Positions 44,374 to 64,000 of a stretch of 64,000 bases of DNA are shown one piece after another. Where the stretch lies: positions 6,267,001 to 6,331,000 of the forward strand of contig CM049410.1 in NCBI GenBank assembly GCA_026929865.2. Reading direction: 5' to 3'. Position 1 is the first letter of the stretch. The number at the start of each line of letters is the position of its first letter. The stretch comes from Hyperoplus lanceolatus. Lineage: Eukaryota; Chordata; Actinopteri; Uranoscopiformes; Ammodytidae. The position numbers and the translations under genes are program-made. The notes under the pieces were generated by a model. The model searched no databases. It worked only from the letters and a program-made list of their open reading frames with translations, and was not told where the DNA came from.

Positions 44374-46511
44374 CTCACCAGGCGTAGTGCGTCCTCTCAA
44401 CTTGTCTCGTTCGCTGCCTTTCAACTTGTATAACTCAGCAACAGTAAAAGGTCAAACCTGTGTACAGGGCTACTCGGATCCCGTTCCTCAAAACGCCGTG
44501 CGACGTTGGTTGACGCGCAGTGGCGACAAAATCAAAGAAAACAAAGAAAAGACACTGCGCAAAAAGGAAACTTCGTCCCTCTCCATGCGCCAACTTTGTC
44601 CCCCTCGGCGCAACAACCCCAAATATTGACTAAATCCCACTTTTTAAGACGGGAATGCGCTGCGTCAGTCTGGTAGTAGTTAACTTAACTCCATTTCTCC
44701 CTTTACGGTTGGTCCTTTGGTATCAAAACAAGAGGAATCTGTCATCGCAGCACCCTGAAACTCAGCTGGAACTCAGAACGGCTTTTCCTTTCTGTCTGGA
44801 TTGTCACAAGAGAAGAATCATGTGATGAGCTGCTGTAGCGCCTCTGCGCAGCGGAAGGCTTCTTAAAGAGACAGTCCATGAAAACAAAAGGCTGCCATGC
44901 TGCTGCTGCATGCAGGGCACTGCAGAGACAGCTGCTTCCAAAGCGCACCATTCCCTCCAGGTGCCAACTGATCCTAACCATAGGCCTGTTGGCGACAGAA
45001 TGATGTCATTGGAAAATCATATAATCATAATAGTTTGTTAGGTCACACTGCGTCAGTCTAGAGTGGTCCCCATGTGTGTGAAAGTCAAACTTACATAATT
45101 GCTGTCCTGATTGTGAGTGGGCTATAACCCCAGTGTTGCATAATATTGGAATCACATCATCGGATTGAATCAGAGGACACTGTCGCAGGTTATGGATGGA
45201 TACTAGTGATTGAATGAACAGATATCAACAGGATATTAGAATCAATATCACACTAAAGGACTACATTGTTAAATGGGCTACTTAAAATGTGTTTTTACTC
45301 TCGTGCACAGCCCATAATCAGATGTTAATGTGAAAAGCAAAATGTTGATTTGACATGAAAATAACAAATCACTTTTTGAATAATTAAAAATGCCAAGTCT
45401 TTGAAAGCACATCACCCCGAAACATTTCATTTATTCATAATAAGTTATTTTTCTTCAAATCTATTTCTATGTACATTATAGCAAATCTTTCTTCTTGTTT
45501 TTAGCTGGATGTTAAGTATCGTCTTCTGAATACTGTTTGTATTTCTGTACATGCATTGAGAGCAATACTTTGCTTTGTAAAACACGTTGTTTTTGTACAC
45601 AGAAGAGGAGAATAGTCACACATATAGATTTGATATGAAGTATTAACATAAACTGATTGATGCATCAGTTGTAACACTATCAAATAATGTCATACATAGA
45701 ATAACATATCGCAGTCAGCACTTTTGAAACGTTGCTGCTGAGGTGATGGCTGCATTAGAAAACCTTACAGACATCAACATGGCATGCAGGCCACCTGATC
45801 CAGACTACATCATCCCCCTACAGCTCAGGTGAATCAGTTATGGATCAAATATTTTACTGAGGACATTTTTCATTCATAAGCAACGATTCTTATGTTGTCT
45901 AAACCCCCATTCCCTCCTTTTTAAGTGGAATTGAAGTCGATTCTCAAGTCCCTTTCCCTGAAAAATAATTAAAAAAAATATATATATATTTTGGCTACTG
46001 CTACAATAATGTATAGCTTCCTATAAAGAATGTATCCCTTTTATAGCGTGATCAACTGTGTATCCTATGACGAATGTTTATTTCCACAGTACAATTTTGT
46101 TTTCATCCATTATTTGCCTCTTAATTTATTTACTTTTCTACATTTCTGTACTATATAATTAGGATAAGACTTTTTTTGTTGTCTAGGCCTATACGTTCTT
46201 AATTCGTATGTATAGCCTACTTTATGTGATATATGTTTTGCTCTCTGATATTGTATATTGAGTTTGTATGTGTCTGACTATCGTATCATTGTTGACTAAA
46301 TTGTGTCACCACCTCTGTCCAAGGTGCTGAAACGTGGTCCCCTGGGCTGAGGCAGCTGTCTGAGGTAGCCGAGGCCTACTCGTTCTGTACAGAAGCATCA
46401 TGAAATGTAGCCTTCTTTACAAAAAATAATGCTATATAGGGCCTAGGTAAAGTTTGCCCATCTTAGACCACCAAAGGAGTCAGGCTGTATGTTCGTGGTC
46501 TTGTCTGCCGC

Positions 46512-46691
<180 letters not shown>

Positions 46692-46853
46692 ATAGAGACG
46701 TGTTCTGCATTAAATATACCCTAGCCTAGCCAAACAAGTAACACAGACCTTGCACTTCAATAATTCATTTGGCGCTGAATAAATTATTGAAACAAGCTCA
46801 TCAATCAACAGAGACCGTCGAGGGGGAAAGATATCAGCTGCTCCCGTGTTTGA

Positions 46854-46889
46854 CCAATGAGAAGACGAGATTCCCGAGGGTCAACCAAT
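46854..46889 (+). promoter_or_regulatory. tecpr1: Paired CCAAT boxes, probable tecpr1 promoter
   Basis: CCAAT at 46854-46858 and 46885-46889, 31 bp apart and in the same orientation. Three helical turns is a spacing typical of NF-Y-driven, TATA-less promoters. An ETS-like core (TTTCCTG) follows at about 46909. Confidence 0.5.
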
Positions 46890-46929
46890 GGGAGCAGCAC
46901 TTCCCCCATTTCCTGTTGTTACACTCGGA

Positions 46930-47335
46930 GTAGGCCGGAGCATTCCTCTGCTCCACAACGCGAATTTAAAACACCTTCTCCCGTAATGTGCACGAGGGGA
47001 CATCCAGGTGCGAAGGTGTAGCTCGTGACAGAGCGTCGCGTGGTAGGCTACCTGTGTGTTTGTGTGTGAGAAGCCTATGAGGCACGGCGGACCCACTGCC
47101 CGCACCCTGGACATGTAAACAGCTTAAAGCCGACTTTGCGGGACACATACACGGCTCCATATGAGCTACAGGATCTGTGTTCAAACGCTGCATTATCAGG
47201 CTTTGATCTCCTCTTCCACCCTTTAACGTGGGCTTTGAATCCGTCCTAGCATGGGCCCTAGCTGGCGGCAGGTGTCGGCTGTTGCACGTCTGTTGACATT
47301 CCCTTGACAACCGCGGATCGGATACCAATATTCAG
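46930..47335 (+). other. tecpr1: Candidate tecpr1 non-coding exon 1
   Basis: Lies just downstream of the CCAAT boxes, is locally GC-rich and ends in a good donor, TTCAG|GTGGGC, at 47335. Its start is unknown; transcripts are needed to fix it. Confidence 0.35.
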
Positions 47336-48531
47336 GTGGGCTGATGTGTGCTTATCCTGGCTTTACTCCAGAGCTTTTATGTTGTTGTTTTTAAGAAACT
47401 GCAGTCTTACGAAAACTGTAGCCTATATAATAGGCTGGAATTAACTTTACTCCAGGTTATTTTCCAATGGGTTTTTAAATCCAATTGTTTTGGTATTTTA
47501 ATTGCAAGGATAAAGTTCAAGCGGTTGGTTCATCATCACATAATTGTACATTTGTTTGAAGTGAATAGGAGTAAAGGCCTGCTGACTAAATAGTGGTAGC
47601 CGAGTCACAGTGTCAGTCAATACTGTAGCGAATTAGAAGGCTATCAGTCAATCCATGAAGCAAAAGTGTCAAGGTAGGCAGCCGGGATATACATCCGGTC
47701 ACAAGTTACAAATTAAAACGTTTATGGGCTCACTTGAAAAGCAACTGCCCAATTAAGACAACAACAACAAAAAGCCTAGGTAATATTCAATGGACAAAGT
47801 TAGAGGTATGACACTATAGTAAGAATTCAAGACTGGAGTCAAAACTTTTAGAGTGAAGTTAAGTTAAATGACTTCTATAATGTGCAGAAATTTGTGCAAA
47901 TAAATAATTGTAACCTCTGAATTCTGCGAGTATGACATATCTCACCACATGTATATTTCTGTTGTGGCACTAGTTATTTTATTATTGTGACCAGAACTAC
48001 CATGGTGGAAAATAAACTAGGGCCTCTGTGTGTGTTCCGTTACCCATGCAGAAAAATATTTAGGATGTTCCAATACTTGATGTCAAACACAGTATGCCAA
48101 ATAATGCCCTGCAACATTCAGTTTATTTTGCAGTATGCAAACTAGCACCTTTCTTAGGTGTTCTGACTCACAATCCCCCACCAAATGTACCACTGAGAGA
48201 CAACCACCAACAGTGCGATTTTAAGAAGGTCAAGTTCAGGAAGCAATGTCATGTTATGACAAAATAGTATGTCGCAATTGTATGCATTCTGCATGCAAAC
48301 TATACACTTTTTATGAACAGTTGTCAGCCACCGTATGTAGTGTACTACAAAGAAAGAGTATGCAATGTGGAACCCAGGGTATGTACTGTATCCATTCTAG
48401 GATGAATCTAAATGCAAATGTAGCCTTTACTCATTGGGGATATATCAATGAGGCTGAAGCACACAGAGTCATAAAGTAAATACCAGGCAGCTTTGAAGGA
48501 TTAAGTGCTATATCTTACTGTCTCTGTCCAG
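47336..48531 (+). other. tecpr1: tecpr1 intron 1 (5' UTR intron)
   Basis: 1.2 kb of AT-rich sequence without recognisable elements. It ends in CTGTCTCTGTCCAG before the first coding exon. Confidence 0.5.
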
Positions 48532-48540
48532 GGCCCAATC

Positions 48541-60941
<12,401 letters not shown>

Positions 60942-61945
60942 CAGCCTCCCATCTCCTCTTCCTCAGCCCTCCACACCCGGCCCTGTTTGCTGTTTGTGCC
61001 TGGATCCATTTATCCATTCATTCCCACAGCCCCCCCCCCATCCCTTCTCTAAAAAAAAGGGAATGCACAATCATACCAATGAGTTTATATTTTTGGTTGG
61101 ATTTGACACGTGATCGATGGATGATTGTTATTCCTTGGCAGAAGTCATGTCAGTATGCAGTGATGACAGAGCAGTAAAAGGGAGCACAAGAGCGTTCAAA
61201 GTAGAATGGATGTCTATGTCCTGTGGGGGGATTACAAATTTCAAAGTGAGTACATGTGTTTGCCCTGACTAGGCTTTTGGCTACCGGGTGTTTGGGGATC
61301 TAGCAATGGCTTTTATTCTTCTATGGTAATAATGTCCTGTGAAAAAGCAAAAAAGAGGGTGGCACTTTGTCAAAGGGCTAAGGCTTTGGGTACCAAACTA
61401 ATTTGTCTTCAAACACACAAAATCCCACTGTAGCTCACATTGTCTTGGTTTCTAGAATTGTGGTTTGTTTGTTTTTTGCCTGTCATACATTTGCATGTTA
61501 TTTCATTTATTTATTTATTTATTTATTCATTTGTTGGAATTTTGCTTCTCCATGTTTTTGGACTATTATACGTTTGCAATGGAGTGGTTTTCTCGTCCAT
61601 ATTGCTACAAATAAAAAAAGCATTCCTAATGTAGAAGAGTTTTCTCAAGGGGACCTGGCAAAATGTGAGATCTTCATACTTCAGGATATGAAATGATATG
61701 ATTACTATTATATATGAGTGAGTGACTGCAGAGGAGAATATGGACAATTCAGTCTCATTACCAGATGGCAAAACTCTATCCGCCTGCAATAAGCAAAGTT
61801 CTTCCTGTTGGTATTATGTCCATCCACATAACTGCTATGGCCAAGATATGACGCTGACTGTTTAAAAACTGCACAGCATGTCAGGATGTCTCGACGTTCA
61901 TCTTACAAAGGGCATTGAAATGTGAAATAAAAGCCTAAAAAACAT
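60942..61945 (+). other. tecpr1: tecpr1 3' UTR
   Basis: About 1 kb from the stop to just after AATAAA at 61926-61931. An earlier AATAAA at 61609-61614 may give a shorter form. Confidence 0.7.
61926..61931 (+). terminator. tecpr1: tecpr1 polyadenylation signal (distal)
   Basis: AATAAA about 985 nt after the stop, followed by the T-containing AACATATTGCTTAATGTCC. The proximal alternative lies at 61609-61614. Confidence 0.6.
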
Positions 61946-64000
61946 ATTGCTTAATGTCCGGCCTTTATTACTCCCAAGAAATGTTTCAGTTGTTGATTCT
62001 ACTGCTAAGAAAAAAACCTGGACTTACACTAGAGCAGAAAGTATCAAATCCATGCATGATCACCGAACGCTTACCTCATGTAAATGTGCTAACAGTGCAG
62101 TTGCAATGGCTCTGAATTCCTCAGGGGGGCGACAAGTTACGCACTATAACTTTGACCTATAGGACACATTTCTGTTGTAAAAATACAACCATTTGTGAAA
62201 CCTGAAACCAGTTCTATTCACTGAACAAGAGATGTCTAAATACCAGCTCCCACACTGGTACTGGCTAGTTTCCACCAGAGTGGCATTTGGAGACTCTAAA
62301 AGTTCCTGTTCATATCCTAGGAGACACTTTTTGTAGCCAGTGGTCATCTGTCTGCCTGCTGGACGACCGGACATAACCTTACTAACACTGTGCAGCAGCC
62401 ACACAGAGGGAAAATGTCACAAGATAAATAAAAAACCCATTAGAAGTTCATTTGCATTTATTTTCATATTAAACAGTGTAATTATAAACATTTCATTCAA
62501 TTACACTAAGCATGATAAATATGAAGTAAAAATATTTTTAAAATCTACAAGTTTAAAGGACAGAATGACTTCACATCTGCTTTTGTGTCATAATTTAACT
62601 GCTTTTTTTAAGCCAATGATAGTGATATGTTCCTCTGATCAACTCAGCTTTTAAGTTACAAAATGAAACCTCATACCTAGTTACATCATTTCCCCATTAA
62701 CAGACAAAAGTTTTTTTCTTTTTTTTTTGTTAAACATTTACATACATCAGTACGGTTCAACATTAAGTTACATTTCTCAAATGTGCAAGATTAAGCAAAT
62801 GTATACTGTAGTCAAATAAAACAAGATTTCCTTAAATAAACGTTCAAGTTTAACTGAAGCACAGGCTGCTGGTTCTTTACAAAAGGTTAACATTGTCTAA
62901 GATGCTGTACAGTGCCTTCTGTATGGGGCAGAGGAGATGGACATTACTACACGGGAAGTATATCTGTTCATCAGGTCTTCTGTGACATGAGTAAATAAAA
63001 AAGGGGGGAAAAATAACTTACAGTAATTGTTTAACCTACATTATAAACTGTTTTCCTTTATAGCTGTACATGAAAAACTTTTGTGGGAGGGGGACATCTT
63101 GTTCCATAACCACTTGCATTATGCTTCAATACAGAAACTGATTCTCACACACACGTCCCAAACCGAACTTGTACAGTCACAGAGACAAAGTATGGCCAGC
63201 AGATGATGAGATACAATAAAGAAATGCTCAAAATTGCAAATGGACGAAGGTTCCTTAAGAAGGAAAATGCCTATCGAAACAGGCTAATAAAGTTTGACAC
63301 AGTGTATTAAAAAAAAATAAAAGGCAGACAACAGTTCAGGACACAGATAAACCCAGTAGTGTTTTTGTTCTAGTAGTGTCTTTTTAGTGAAGCTTTAAGT
63401 CCCTGCACGTTCCTAAAGAAACGCCACCACGTCTTCCTATGAACTCGAATGCAAATTCAACCAATTAATCAAATTCAATGCACCTTTGTTTAAATACAGC
63501 TCATTGCATTTCTTCATTATAACATTAAAGAATAAAATTCTCCCCGAAAATCGCACACTATCTCACGAAACGTGCCATTTTACATTTTGTAGTGATAGTA
63601 AATGGAGGAGTGCAGCTGTTTTTTTTTTTATACAGAATCACAGGCACTGTCAGAAAACCCAGTGACGAGTCATTGGGAGAAAAAAAAAACGTCGGAGCAA
63701 TTTCCTGCACATTTCAGAGCATAAAATGAATCTTTACAAAATGAATAACTTGTTAAAGTTCTTTACTACAAACTGTCATTTAGTTGGATCACCTCTGGAG
63801 AAGGATTAATATGACAATCCCTTGTCTAATAACACCAACGGTTCTTACCACAATGTCTCATAAATATGAAACTTACTGTAAATGTTCCTTTCAAAACATA
63901 AATTAAGGATCATGCAAGTGTGTCACCTCTGTAGATGAGGAATATTTAGTTAAGGTAGTGATTCAATCCTATGCATGAATGGAGCTTCCTTAATTTCCAC
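61946..64000. other. Downstream non-coding region, possible 3' UTR of a minus-strand neighbour
   Basis: No frame with family resemblance was found. A minus-strand AATAAA lies at 62462-62457, and the sequence to the right is AT-rich and UTR-like. Human synteny would place bhlha15 and lmtk2 here on the minus strand, so this could be the 3' UTR of one of them. That is inference only. Confidence 0.35.

Overview
The window is nuclear DNA of a ray-finned (teleost) fish. The evidence is three spliced vertebrate genes in a conserved order, very long (CA)n, (GA)n and (TA)n microsatellites, Tc1-like transposons, L2-type LINE and tRNA-SINE debris, and several small inverted-repeat (MITE-like) families. 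It contains no prokaryotic, viral or CRISPR content. The species cannot be told from the sequence.

Layout. 1-4.7 kb is non-coding flank with a 1.3 kb inverted-repeat element. 5032-37051 (+) is a complete 14-coding-exon baiap2l1 (IRTKS) gene: an I-BAR domain, an SH3 domain and a C-terminal WH2-like tail, 504 aa. Its introns hold an intact Tc1-like transposon (9360-10990), a palindromic Tc1 derivative (26866-28499), an L2 LINE 3' end (about 30795-31515), three tRNA-SINEs and many MITEs. 39737-44373 (-) is bri3, three coding exons and 129 aa, convergent with baiap2l1. 48541-60941 (+) is tecpr1, 24 coding exons and 1186 aa, divergent from bri3: two dysferlin domains, N- and C-terminal tectonin repeats and a central PH domain. 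61.9-64 kb has no gene body and may hold the 3' UTR of a minus-strand neighbour.

The order and orientation baiap2l1(+) - bri3(-) - tecpr1(+) matches the human 7q21.3-q22.1 block BAIAP2L1-BRI3-TECPR1. Functionally the three genes are separate: membrane-bound actin assembly (baiap2l1), a small lysosomal membrane protein (bri3), and autophagy or lysosome-repair tethering (tecpr1). I see no sign of an operon or joint pathway.

Most notable: two introns (baiap2l1 intron 6 and bri3 intron 2) have an (AC)n tract beginning within about 9 nt of the 5' splice site and a (GT)n tract ending 5-6 nt before the exon at the 3' splice site, where a polypyrimidine tract is expected. The pre-mRNA could pair across the whole intron. 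Other points are a required GC-AG intron in bri3, a stop-free 108-nt intron in tecpr1, a diverged ATG5-binding helix in tecpr1, a Tc1 element carrying its 3' half twice in inverted orientation, and a seven-copy fold-back MITE family. Exon boundaries were placed by hand from splice signals, reading frame and remembered family sequence; transcript evidence was not available.
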